From NCBI RefSeq assembly GCF_005862305.2, contig NZ_CP054022.1, positions 372,001 to 436,000 of the forward strand: a stretch of DNA of 64,000 nt, given 5' to 3'. This document shows, one piece after another, positions 17,165-27,058 of this stretch (the stretch's first letter is position 1; each line of letters starts with the position of its first letter). The position numbers and the translations under genes are program-made. The notes below the pieces were generated by a model. The model made no database searches, had not been told where the DNA came from, and saw only the letters and a program-made list of their open reading frames with translations. Source of the DNA: Rhizobium indicum. Lineage in GTDB: Bacteria > Pseudomonadota > Alphaproteobacteria > Rhizobiales > Rhizobiaceae.

Positions 17165-17542
17165 ATGAACAAGACAAGACACGTCGTGGCAATTGTCGAT
17201 GACGATCCAAGGTTGCTTGAATCGATGGGCGACCTTCTGGAATCCGCGGGTTATGTGGCCCGCAGCTTCTCATCGGCGGGCTCGCTGCTCGTCAACGGGC
17301 TGTCGGACCTCGACCTGCTCATTACCGATATCGGAATGCCCGGCATCGACGGCTTCGAACTTCGTGACCTGGTGAGGAAATCACGGCCGGAGCTGCCGGT
17401 ATTCATGATCACGGGCCGCCACGAGATAGCAGATCAGGGACGCGCTCAAGGCGCGAGCGGATTTTTCCGCAAGCCCTTCGATGCCCAGGCCCTGCTGGCG
17501 GCCATTGCCAACGCTTTGCATAAATCGACAGATGGAGGGTGA
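17165..17542 (+). CDS. Single-domain receiver protein (CheY-like)
   Basis: 125 residues, receiver only, no output domain. Acidic pocket IVDDDP, phospho-acceptor D55 (LLITDIGMPGIDG), switch Thr in MITGRHE and conserved Lys in FFRKPF. Three bases after the preceding regulator and one base before the next, in the same operon. Such proteins act as phosphate sinks or intermediates, and here it could tune flux between the kinase and two FixJ-like regulators. Confidence 0.9.
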   Translation: MNKTRHVVAIVDDDPRLLESMGDLLESAGYVARSFSSAGSLLVNGLSDLDLLITDIGMPGIDGFELRDLVRKSRPELPVFMITGRHEIADQGRAQGASGFFRKPFDAQALLAAIANALHKSTDGG

Positions 17543-17543
17543 C

Positions 17544-18236
17544 ATGAGAGTTGACCAGCCGTTGCTGCGGAGATCGGCGCCGTTATCATTGCAGTGCAGT
17601 TATGAAGAGAACCAGCCGCTTGTCATTATCGTCGATGACGACGCATCGGTTCGCGAGGCGCTGTCGGAGCTGATCCTGTCGGCGGGTTTCCAGTCGACCA
17701 GTTTTGCTTCGACCCGTGAATTGCTTGACGCCGATATCTTGGATAGCCCCGGCTGCCTGATCCTCGACGTACGCATGCCAGGCGCAAGCGGTCTTCACCT
17801 GCAGAGCCATCTGGCCGAAAACGGCATTTCCAAGCCGATCATCTTCCTGACCGGGCATGGCGACATCCCGATGACCGTCCAGGCGATGAAGGCCGGCGCC
17901 GTGGATTTTCTCACCAAACCGGTGCGGGACCAGACGCTGCTCGACGCCGTGACTGCCGGCATTGCGATGGACGCCGAACGGCGAGCCGAAGCGGCGGTCA
18001 CCAAGCGCAATATCAAGCGCCTGGAGACACTGACGCAGCGCGAGCGCGAGGTCCTGCATGAAGTGGCGCGCGGCCGCCTCAACAAGCAGATCGCCTTCGA
18101 TCTCGGCATCAGCGAGGTGACGGTCAAGCTGCATCGCAGCAATGTCATGCACAAGATGGAGGCGGCCTCCATCGGCGAACTGATCCGGGCCTGGGAAACA
18201 CTGCCCGCACAAATGCGCCAGGTCGGCCCGCGCTAG
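17544..18236 (+). CDS. FixJ/NarL-type response regulator
   Basis: 230 residues. A short N-terminal tail precedes a receiver with phospho-acceptor D75 (LILDVRMPGASG), FLTGHGDIP and TKPVRD. The C-terminal LuxR-type helix-turn-helix reads LTQREREVLHEVARGRLNKQ to SEVTVKLHRSNVMHKM. The ATG at 17544 follows GGAGGGTGAC and lies one base past the previous stop; an ATG at 17481 would overlap that gene and lacks a site. It is clearly a paralogue of the regulator at 16520, so the operon has two DNA-binding outputs for one kinase. Confidence 0.92.
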   Translation: MRVDQPLLRRSAPLSLQCSYEENQPLVIIVDDDASVREALSELILSAGFQSTSFASTRELLDADILDSPGCLILDVRMPGASGLHLQSHLAENGISKPIIFLTGHGDIPMTVQAMKAGAVDFLTKPVRDQTLLDAVTAGIAMDAERRAEAAVTKRNIKRLETLTQREREVLHEVARGRLNKQIAFDLGISEVTVKLHRSNVMHKMEAASIGELIRAWETLPAQMRQVGPR

Positions 18237-18429
18237 TAGGCGAAGGATGCCGGCCTCGAAGATGATCTGCCGCCGCTGTCCATTTGATGCGCGCCGTATC
18301 CGATTTGCGCCGGAAAAGACGATGCGGCGCCGATAATGGGTTTCGGCCCCGCACCCATGCGTTATCTCTAAATTAAAGCTCGGGGATATGACCAGATACC
18401 CGGCTTTGGTTCCCCAAGGAGATCTCGCT

Positions 18430-18783
18430 TTGAACAATCAATCGTCAGCCGCGCCTTCCCCTGAAACCAACGTCTTCGACAACGAAGCAAACTTCCTGTC
18501 GGCCATGGGGAATGCCAAACGGCTTCACATTCTGCATCTGCTGGCCGAAGGAGAAATGTCCGTGAGCGTCCTGGCCGACGAGGTGGGATTGAGCCAATCT
18601 TCGACTTCCCAGCATTTGGCAATTCTTCGAGAGCAGGAACTCGTGCAGACCCGAAGGGCTGCCCAGACGATCTACTATTCACTTCAATCCGCCGCGGCCA
18701 CGGCGATGCTCAATACGCTTGCCGACATCTTCGGATGGCACCCTCGCCCCCCAGTGGAACGCGTCCAAGCCGTAGGCACCTGA
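18430..18783 (+). CDS. ArsR-family winged-helix regulator lacking cysteines
   Basis: About 117 residues with an ArsR-type winged helix (MGNAKRLHILHLLAEGEMSV, SQSSTSQHLAILREQELVQT). The metal-binding Cys pair of ArsR/SmtB helix alpha3 is absent (EMSVSVLADEVG), and the whole protein has no cysteine, so classical metal(loid) sensing is unlikely. I start at TTG 18430, which follows AAGGAG by eight bases; an in-frame ATG at 18388 has a poorly placed GGGG. The nitroreductase and flavin reductase genes follow on the same strand about 390 bp away and may be its targets. Confidence 0.85.
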   Translation: MNNQSSAAPSPETNVFDNEANFLSAMGNAKRLHILHLLAEGEMSVSVLADEVGLSQSSTSQHLAILREQELVQTRRAAQTIYYSLQSAAATAMLNTLADIFGWHPRPPVERVQAVGT

Positions 18784-19173
18784 CGAGACGACGAAGCGTT
18801 GCTCTTGCGGCTCATGATTGGAGCATGATCTTGTAGGCAACTCGGGATCGGCGCCGCGGCAACGAAGAGCAGCGCAATGGCGAAGACGGCGAAAAGGATG
18901 ACTGCGGCTTGAGCGTAAGCGCCAAGCTGAGGCCGTTCAGGGGCGTCATTCCAGGCCGGGACGCCCGTGGCGCGGGAGCCCCGCGATGCTTCGCCCACAT
19001 GCCCCCCCGAACGCATCGATCCCTGATGTACGTTTGATGTACGCCTCCTAGACCACGGTGTGATTACGCCTCCATTGCGAATGGAGATAATGAACCACAT
19101 CAGAAACGGAACAGTCAGGAGGAAGCGGCCATGAGTATGGACGTAACGAACGGCCAGCGCCATGGAGGCGATC
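18784..19173 (+). promoter_or_regulatory. Regulatory gap upstream of nitroreductase gene, with direct and inverted repeats
   Basis: No convincing gene. TGATGTACG occurs twice (19024-19032 and 19035-19043), 11 bp apart, so on the same face of the helix. CTCCATT-GCG-AATGGAG (19070-19086) is a perfect inverted repeat. Both lie upstream of the nitroreductase start and are candidate regulator sites. A minus-strand stretch near 18850-18960 encodes a hydrophobic segment (AAVILFAVFAIALLFVAAAP), which may be a decayed small membrane protein. Confidence 0.45.
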
Positions 19174-19839
19174 ATGGACGTATATGAGGCAGTCAAAAGT
19201 CGACGGTCGGTGCGCGGATTCAAAGACGAGCCTGTGGAGAGGGACGTGCTTGAGCGTGTGCTGTCCGCCGCAGCTTGGTCGCCGTCAGGATCGAACATCC
19301 AGCCGTGGAACACCTACGTGATGACCGGCGCACCGCTGGCAGAGCTCAAAACGTCCGCCGTCGAGCGCGTGGCCCATGGCGACGCCTGGGACAAGCGGCA
19401 GTACGAGATGTACCCGGCCGGGCTGAAGCCCCCTTACGGCGAGCGCCGGTCCGCCTTCGGCAAGGAGCGCTACAGCGCGCTCGGCATTGCGCGCGAGGAC
19501 TGGGAGGCGCGCCAGCGGGCAGCAATCGCCAACTGGAACTGTTTCGGCGCGCCCGCCGCCCTGTTCTGCTACATCGACCGTGACCTGGGCCTACCGCAAT
19601 GGGCCGACGTCGGCATGTATCTGCAGACCGTCATGCTGCTGCTCCGCGCCGAAGGTCTGCACAGTTGCCCGCAGATGGCGTGGTCGCAGGTTCGCGAGAC
19701 CGTCGCAGAGGTCCTATCACCCCCGGACGGGCTCATCCTCTTCTGCGGCATGTCGATCGGGTACGAAGATCCCACGGTCAGTTACGCCCGTACGGGCCGC
19801 GCCCCGCTCGGCGAGACGGTCACGTTCCTCGGCGATTAG
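19174..19839 (+). CDS. Nitroreductase-family flavoprotein
   Basis: FMN-dependent NAD(P)H oxidoreductase of about 221 residues. Seen: the N-terminal phosphate-binding SRRSVRGF, the WSPSGSNIQPWNTYV segment that lines the flavin site, and the C-terminal GMSIGYEDP motif of the NfnB/RutE-like subgroup. I choose the ATG at 19174 because GGAGG lies five bases upstream; the ATG at 19162 contains that site. It is followed 85 bp later by an NADPH:FMN reductase gene, so the pair may reduce nitro compounds or quinones in the cytoplasm. Confidence 0.88.
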   Translation: MDVYEAVKSRRSVRGFKDEPVERDVLERVLSAAAWSPSGSNIQPWNTYVMTGAPLAELKTSAVERVAHGDAWDKRQYEMYPAGLKPPYGERRSAFGKERYSALGIAREDWEARQRAAIANWNCFGAPAALFCYIDRDLGLPQWADVGMYLQTVMLLLRAEGLHSCPQMAWSQVRETVAEVLSPPDGLILFCGMSIGYEDPTVSYARTGRAPLGETVTFLGD

Positions 19840-19924
19840 TGACCTGCGAACGAAGGACAAGACACCCCTTCTATGATTCTTGCGTATGATACGTCCCTTA
19901 TCATGCGAGATATTGGAGAACGCC

Positions 19925-20497
19925 ATGACCACGCATAAAGTAGGCTATCTTATCGGCAGCCTCGCCAAGGGCTCGATCAACCGCAAGCTCGCCAAGGCGT
20001 TGGTGCGGCTCGCCCCGCCGGAACTTGAAATGTCGGAGATATCCTTCAAGGACCTGCCGCTCTACAGCTACGACTACGACGCCGACTACCCTCCGGCTGG
20101 CAAGGCATTCAAGGCGGCAATCGCGGCCGTCGACGCCGTGCTGTTCGTCACGCCCGAATACAATCGATCCATACCCGGCGGGCTGAAAAACGCCATCGAC
20201 TGGGCGAGCCGCCCGTATGGCACCAACTCGTTCACACGCAAGCCGTCAGCGGTGATCGGCACGTCGCCGGGCGCGATTGCCACGGCAGTCGCCCAGCAGA
20301 ATTTGCGCAGTGTGCTCAGTTTCTGCAACTCTCCCCAGATGAATGCCCCGGAAGCCTACATCCAGTTCACACCGGGGCTGATCACCGATGACGGCGAGGT
20401 CACCAACGACAAAACCGCCGATTTCCTTCGCACTTACATGCAGGACTTCCATGTCTTCATCGCAAGGGTTCGCTCAGTGCTGCCGAAAGATGCCTAG
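19925..20497 (+). CDS. NADPH-dependent FMN reductase (flavodoxin-like)
   Basis: 190 residues with the flavodoxin-like fold. GSLAKGSINRKLAKAL is the FMN phosphate loop and TPEYNRSIPGGLKNAIDWAS is the signature of the azoreductase/ChrR/YieF group. The ATG at 19925 has GGAG six bases upstream. Downstream lies a long palindrome that could end the transcript. ChrR-like enzymes reduce quinones, chromate or azo compounds; the real substrate is not evident. Confidence 0.9.
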   Translation: MTTHKVGYLIGSLAKGSINRKLAKALVRLAPPELEMSEISFKDLPLYSYDYDADYPPAGKAFKAAIAAVDAVLFVTPEYNRSIPGGLKNAIDWASRPYGTNSFTRKPSAVIGTSPGAIATAVAQQNLRSVLSFCNSPQMNAPEAYIQFTPGLITDDGEVTNDKTADFLRTYMQDFHVFIARVRSVLPKDA

Positions 20498-20544
20498 AAC
20501 AGGATGATTTTAGGCCGACCGGCCTAAAATTTGAATCCTGTTCT
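20496..20544. repeat. 49-bp nested palindrome, possible terminator
   Basis: Outer arms AGAACAGGAT/ATCCTGTTCT (20496-20505, 20535-20544) enclose a perfect 11-bp inner hairpin (20507-20517 with 20520-20530, 2-nt loop). It starts at the stop codon of the flavin reductase gene. It may terminate or stabilise that mRNA, and its form is typical of rhizobial intergenic mosaic repeats. Confidence 0.7.
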
Positions 20545-20556
20545 AAATTAAATAGT

Positions 20557-20608
20557 TAGAGCATGATGTCACCCGAAAACCGCTCACACTTTTCGGCATC
20601 ATGCTCTA
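20557..20608. repeat. 52-bp rhizobial intergenic palindromic repeat
   Basis: TAGAGCATGATG (20557-20568) and CATCATGCTCTA (20597-20608) form a perfect 12-bp inverted repeat around an inner CCGAAAA/TTTTCGG pairing. From memory, near-identical palindromes are dispersed in many rhizobial genomes (RIME-like). It sits between two convergent transcription units. Confidence 0.7.
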
Positions 20609-20680
20609 GAAGCGTCGCCCTGCAGGAGCTGGCCGCGCCATCCGGGCGGTCAGCTCCTGTTTTTTAAACGGGCAATGCCC

Positions 20681-21868
20681 TCAGGCGAAGGCGTAGGAGC
20701 CGTCGGGCCGCTTCGGCACGCGTCGCTGCCAATGGATGTAGCCCTCCTCTTCCATCGCCTTCTCGTCCATTTCGACGCCCCAGCCCGGCCGGTCGGGACG
20801 CAGTTCCAGATAGCCGTCCTTCGGCAGATAGGGATCGACGACGTAACGGGTTTCTCCCTCCCGCTTCTCGATATCGAGGCCGCCATAGACATAGGCCTGT
20901 CCCTTCGGCAGCCGGTATTCGAGGATGCGGAAATTCTGTGCCGCCGCCGAGAAATGAACATTGACCGCCGTCGCAAGCGGGCCCATCGGGTTGTGCGGCG
21001 CCACGCCGACGAAGAAGGCTTCGGCGAGTGTGGCGATGCGGCGCATTTCGCTGATGCCGCCGACGACGCAGATGTCGGGCTGGATGAGGTCGGCGCCCTT
21101 AACCTGCAGCAGCCGCAGGAACTCGTTTCTGTTATAGAGCGACTCGCCGGTCGCAAGTGTGCAGTTGAGCCCCTGTTTCAGATCGCCCCAGGCCTCGATA
21201 TTTTCAGGACGTAGCGGCTCCTCGAAAAACAGCGGGTCATAAGGCGCCAGCGCATTGCCGAGCTGGCGAGCGGCGATCGGTTCGAAAATCTTCGCATGGG
21301 CATCGAAGGCGATTTCGTATTCGTCATTGACCGTTTCGCGAAGCGAGCGGAAATAATCCGCCGAGGCTTTGACGACATTACCCCAGCGGTTGGAGTGCAT
21401 GTCGATCCGCCAGGGGCTGAGCTTGAAGGCGGTGAACCCCCATCCCTCCTTCAGGCGATCGAATTCGTCGCGGGCCGCCGGCGCATCCGGCGCGGTATAG
21501 ACACCGGCATAGACCTTGATGCGGTCGCGCACTTCGCCTCCGAGCAGCTTGTAGACCGGGACATTCACCGCCTTGGCCGCAAGGTCCCACAGGCAGTGAT
21601 CAAGCGCGGAGATCGCGGCAAGGCCAAGCGCCCCCGGCGGAAAGCGGCTCTGCTGGATCAGCAGATTGACGAGATACTCCACGCGTGTCGGGTCCTGGCC
21701 GGAGACAAATCCGTAGAGATAATCGAGCAGCGGCGGCAGCGCCTTGTCGGGGCCGTGATTGTAGCATTCGCCCCAACCCGTCAGCCCGTCATCGGTGTCG
21801 AGCGCGACGATCACGCGCGGACGGTCCTTGTCGCGGGTCATGAAAACCCGCATGCGGTCGATCTTCAT
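20681..21868 (-). CDS. Enolase-superfamily (mandelate racemase/GalD-like) dehydratase
   Basis: 395 residues with the capping domain (GLTGWGECYNHG) and TIM barrel of the mandelate-racemase subgroup. Likely metal ligands: Asp in AFDAHAK, Glu in FFEEPL and Glu in ATGESLY; the general acid/base His is in VAPHNPMGP. FKLSPW replaces the usual KxK. The tail WQRRVPKRPDGSYAFA resembles the C-terminus of galactonate/mannonate dehydratases. It would remove water from an acid sugar to give a 2-keto-3-deoxy acid. Last gene of the operon, 12 bp after a second enolase-superfamily gene. Confidence 0.88.
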   Translation of the reverse strand: MKIDRMRVFMTRDKDRPRVIVALDTDDGLTGWGECYNHGPDKALPPLLDYLYGFVSGQDPTRVEYLVNLLIQQSRFPPGALGLAAISALDHCLWDLAAKAVNVPVYKLLGGEVRDRIKVYAGVYTAPDAPAARDEFDRLKEGWGFTAFKLSPWRIDMHSNRWGNVVKASADYFRSLRETVNDEYEIAFDAHAKIFEPIAARQLGNALAPYDPLFFEEPLRPENIEAWGDLKQGLNCTLATGESLYNRNEFLRLLQVKGADLIQPDICVVGGISEMRRIATLAEAFFVGVAPHNPMGPLATAVNVHFSAAAQNFRILEYRLPKGQAYVYGGLDIEKREGETRYVVDPYLPKDGYLELRPDRPGWGVEMDEKAMEEEGYIHWQRRVPKRPDGSYAFA

Positions 21869-21880
21869 CTTTCTGTCCTT

Positions 21881-23088
21881 CTAGCGATTGAAATAGGTGC
21901 GGCGCGACTGGCGCGTCTGCACGTAGAGATGCTCGTTGTCGGTTCCGGGATTGTAGGCACCGGCACTTTGCGGCACCGAGACATTGCCGTTGCTGGGGAA
22001 GCGCGCCACGAAGGCCTCGTCGATATCGCAGCCAAGTCCCGGGCCATCGGGAACGGCGATCAAGCCGTCGACCTGTTGCGGGTGCGGCACGATCGTCTGG
22101 CGGCGGCCGTCCCAGTCGTCGTCGAGCCGCTCAAGGATGAGGGCGTTGGGGATCGCTGCAAGCAGATGCAGAGCCGCATATTCCGCCACCGGCCCGAGCG
22201 AACCCGAATGCGGCGCCATCTGGATATGATGGGCTTCGGCCATGGCCGCGATCTTCTTCATCTGGGTGATGCCGCCGGCCCGGCCGGTGTCCGGCTGGAT
22301 GATGTCGACCAGTTCCTTCTCTATGAGCTCACGCTCGCCGAAGATGGTCGCCGAGCGCTCGCCGGCGGCAAGCGGCACATGTGCTGCGTCGCGGATGCGC
22401 CGGTAGCCGTCGATATTCTCCGGCGCAATCGGATCTTCCACCCACATCAATTCATAGGGTTCGAGCGCCCGCACCAGCCGGCAGGCATCCGCAGGCGTCA
22501 GCCACGGCGGCCCATGCAGATCGATGGCGATGTCCATGTCGTCACCGACGGCGTCACGCAGCGCAGCAACCTTGCGGACCGGATCGGCGACGCCGCCGCA
22601 TTTGATCGCCTTTATGCCTCGCGCTTTGATGGCAAGCGCACGCTCGGGCGTATTCGCATGCGAATAGATCGGGATCCGGTCGCGCACCTTGCCGCCGAGC
22701 AGCATCCAGACAGGCACGCCGAGCGCCTTGCCCTTGATGTCCCATAGCGCCATGTCGATGCCGGTCATCGCACCGCCTCCGACCGTTCCGAGCATGCCAT
22801 GGCCCATCATCGCGATATGCATCTTCTGCCATAGCCGTTCGATATGGGCCGGATCTTCGCCAATGAGGAGTGGGGCGAGATCATGGATCGCCGTCTCGAC
22901 GACGCGCGGCCAGCCTGAGCATTCACCGATGCCGGTGATGCCCTCGTCGGTATCGACCTTCAGAAAGAGCCAGTTTCTGGTGCCGCCGAACTGTTTCGAG
23001 ACGCCACTACTGGAGCGTTGGTCGGAAGCCCAGTTCGCGGGATCGGGCTGACCGACATGCATGAGAAAAGTGCGGATTCCGGTGATTT

Positions 23089-23092
<4 letters not shown>
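21881..23092 (-). CDS. Enolase-superfamily (GalD-like) dehydratase
   Basis: 403 residues, same subgroup as the next gene but only distantly similar to it. Seen: GITGIGECSGWPRV cap loop, Asp in AIDLHGPPW, Glu in WVEDPI, Glu in AAGERSA and His in MAPHSGSLGP. IKCGGVADP stands where many relatives have a KxK pair, so only one base (Lys) is present there. The start overlaps the ABC ATPase stop by four bases, tying the enzyme to transport. Two dehydratases in one operon may act on two epimers or on successive substrates of an acidic oligosaccharide. Confidence 0.88.
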
Positions 23093-24810
<1,718 letters not shown>

Positions 24811-24817
24811 GCCGGCC

Positions 24818-25939
24818 TCATTTGTTGTAGGGGTCGGCTGCATCGCGCAGGCCGTCGCCGAGAAGGTTGAGCGCCATCACGGCGACCACGACGGCACAGC
24901 CCGGCATGAAGAGCCATGGCGCGGTGGCGATCGAGCGAATGTTCTGGGCCTCGCGCAGAAGCACGCCCCAGGAGATGGTCGGCGGCTGCAGACCGAGCCC
25001 CAGGAAGGAAAGAGAGGTTTCGGCAAGGATCATTGCCGGCACCGCAAGCGTGATCGACGCGATGATATGGCTGGCAAAGCTCGGCAGCATGTGGCGAAAG
25101 ATGATGCGTCTTTCGCGAACGCCGTCGAGCCTGGCGGCGGCGACGAATTCCTCGGTGCGCAAGGACAGGAAGCGGCCGCGAACGACGCGGGCGAGCTGCG
25201 CCCAGCCGGTCAGCGACAGGATGATCGTGATCATCATATATTGTAGCGTCGCAGGCCAGTCCTGTGGCAGGGCCGCGGCCATCGCCAGCCAGATCGGGAT
25301 CGTCGGCAGCGACAGCACGAAATCGATCACCCGCTGCAGGAAGAAATCGATGCGGCCGCCGTAATACCCCGAGATGCCGCCGAGCACGATGCCGAGCATC
25401 AACGAGAAGAAGACACCGACGAGGCCGATCGACAACGATATCTGCGAGCCCTGCACAGTTCGGCTGAAGACATCGCGTCCAAGCCTGTCGGCGCCGAAGA
25501 GAAGCAGCGGCGTCGTCTTGTCGGGCGAGGCGATCAGATGGATGTTGGTCCTGAATAGGCCGAACACGGAATATTCATAGCCGCGCCCGAAGAACTGGAC
25601 GTCGACACGTTTTGTCGTGTCTTCCTTGTAGATGGCGGCCAGCGTTTCCGGATCGCGGGTGAGCTTCATCGGATAATAATGCGGGCCGAAGGAGAACCCG
25701 TTCTCAGTATCGATCAGATGCAATTTCTGCGGCGGGTGAAAGGTCGCCCGCGCATTTTGCAGGTACGGATCGTTGATGGCGAAAAAGCCGGGAAGCAGGG
25801 CGACGATATACATCAGCACAGTGACGACAAGCGCCACCATGGCCAGCCGGTGCCGGCGGAAAGCCCACCAGATGAGTTGCCACTGCGATGCAACGGCGGC
25901 GCGATCCGGGGGAATGTTTGTAACGGTGATGTCGGCCAC
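24818..25939 (-). CDS. Dpp/Opp-type ABC permease (DppC-like)
   Basis: 373 residues. An N-terminal helix follows a cytoplasmic tail; a long periplasmic insertion (residues about 60-140, including FSFGHYYPMKL-like sequence) is followed by the five-helix BPD core with FGADRLGRDVFSR and the EAA loop (AAARLDGVRERRIIFRHMLP). The large periplasmic insertion is typical of the permeases paired with long (about 600-residue) family-5 binding proteins. It lies between the other permease and the fused ATPase. Confidence 0.92.
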   Translation of the reverse strand: MADITVTNIPPDRAAVASQWQLIWWAFRRHRLAMVALVVTVLMYIVALLPGFFAINDPYLQNARATFHPPQKLHLIDTENGFSFGPHYYPMKLTRDPETLAAIYKEDTTKRVDVQFFGRGYEYSVFGLFRTNIHLIASPDKTTPLLLFGADRLGRDVFSRTVQGSQISLSIGLVGVFFSLMLGIVLGGISGYYGGRIDFFLQRVIDFVLSLPTIPIWLAMAAALPQDWPATLQYMMITIILSLTGWAQLARVVRGRFLSLRTEEFVAAARLDGVRERRIIFRHMLPSFASHIIASITLAVPAMILAETSLSFLGLGLQPPTISWGVLLREAQNIRSIATAPWLFMPGCAVVVAVMALNLLGDGLRDAADPYNK

Positions 25940-25948
25940 GTGGGGCTC

Positions 25949-26935
25949 CTATTCCAACCGGATGCGGGGATCGACCAGCGCAAGCAGGATATCGCTGATC
26001 AGAGAGCCTATCAGCGTCAGCGCGCAGATCAGCAGGACGAAGGCGCCGGCCAGATACATGTCCTGGGCCATCAGCGCCTGCAGCAGCAAAGGTGCGGCCG
26101 TCGGCAGATTGAGGACGATCGCGACAACGACCGAGCCGGAAATGAGGTTGGGCAGCAGCCAGGCAATCGTCGAGATGAACGGATTGAGCGCGATCATCAG
26201 AGGATATTTCATCAGCAGCCGGAACTCAGAGAGACCCTTTGCCCGGGCCGTTGTGACGTAAGGCTTCGGCAACTCATCGAGCATGTTGGCGCGCATGACG
26301 CGGATGAGGCTCGCCGTCGAGGAGACGGCAAGGATGATGACCGGAAGCCAGAGATGCGAGAAGAGGTCGACCATTTTGGCGAAGCTCCAGGACGCGTTCT
26401 CGTATTCCGGCGAAAAGAGCCCGCCGACATCCTGCCCGAATTCGACCGCCGCGACATACATCAGCACCAGCGCCAGCAAGAAGGACGGAACGGCCAGGCC
26501 GAAGAAAGTGAAGGCGGTGAAGAAATAGTCGCCGATCGAATATTTGCGCACGGCGGAATAGACGCCGATCGGCAGCGCGATCGCCCAGGTGGCGATCAAT
26601 GTCGACAGGGCCAGAACCAGCGTCAGCGCCATGCGCTCCCAGATCAGGTCCGAGACCGGCTGCTGCCATTCGAAGGAGATGCCGAAATCGCCGCGCGTGA
26701 GAATGCCCCACATCCATTTGAAATATTGGACGAGCATCGGGTCGCCGAGGCCGAAGCGCTCGCGCAATTGCGCCGCCGTGTTCTGATCGACGATCTCGTT
26801 GGAGGCTGCCAGCGTCGCAATATAGGTCGTGACATAATCGCCCGGCGGCAGCTGGATCAGCACGAAAGCCAGGAAGCTGACGGCAAACAGCGATGGGATC
26901 ATCCATAGGAAGCGTTTGGCGATAAAGACCAGCAT
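25949..26935 (-). CDS. Dpp/Opp-type ABC permease (DppB-like)
   Basis: 328 residues, six predicted helices: the first near residues 9-29 (MIPSLFAVSFLAFVLIQLPP). EAA loop near 225-245 (TTARAKGLSEFRLLMKYPLM). QYFKWMWGILTRGDFGISFE is the conserved DppB periplasmic/membrane segment. It starts 124 bp after the binding-protein gene; a strong hairpin in that gap may lower its expression relative to the binding protein. Confidence 0.92.
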   Translation of the reverse strand: MLVFIAKRFLWMIPSLFAVSFLAFVLIQLPPGDYVTTYIATLAASNEIVDQNTAAQLRERFGLGDPMLVQYFKWMWGILTRGDFGISFEWQQPVSDLIWERMALTLVLALSTLIATWAIALPIGVYSAVRKYSIGDYFFTAFTFFGLAVPSFLLALVLMYVAAVEFGQDVGGLFSPEYENASWSFAKMVDLFSHLWLPVIILAVSSTASLIRVMRANMLDELPKPYVTTARAKGLSEFRLLMKYPLMIALNPFISTIAWLLPNLISGSVVVAIVLNLPTAAPLLLQALMAQDMYLAGAFVLLICALTLIGSLISDILLALVDPRIRLE

Positions 26936-27020
26936 GAGGCGCCTCTTGCATTGAACGCCGCCTTCCGGGCCTTGTCGGCCGTCAGGGCCGGCAAGGCATC
27001 TCGGAGGGCGAACTGAAAGA

Positions 27021-27048
27021 AAGCGCCGTACCTGATGGTACGGCGCTT
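27021..27048 (-). terminator. Intercistronic hairpin (attenuating terminator or mRNA stabiliser)
   Basis: AAGCGCCGTACC and its exact complement form a perfect 12-bp stem with a 4-nt loop, just downstream of the binding-protein stop. On the minus strand it is followed by TCTTTC, a weak U-tract. Hairpins in this position commonly keep binding-protein mRNA more abundant than permease mRNA. Confidence 0.65.
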
Positions 27049-27058
27049 ATGACGAAAA

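Noticed and set aside
18684..19313. Minus-strand frame of 209 codons around the nitroreductase promoter region
   Set aside because: Overlaps the ends of two real genes, and only a hydrophobic stretch of about 20 residues looks protein-like. Treated as intergenic with a possible decayed fragment.
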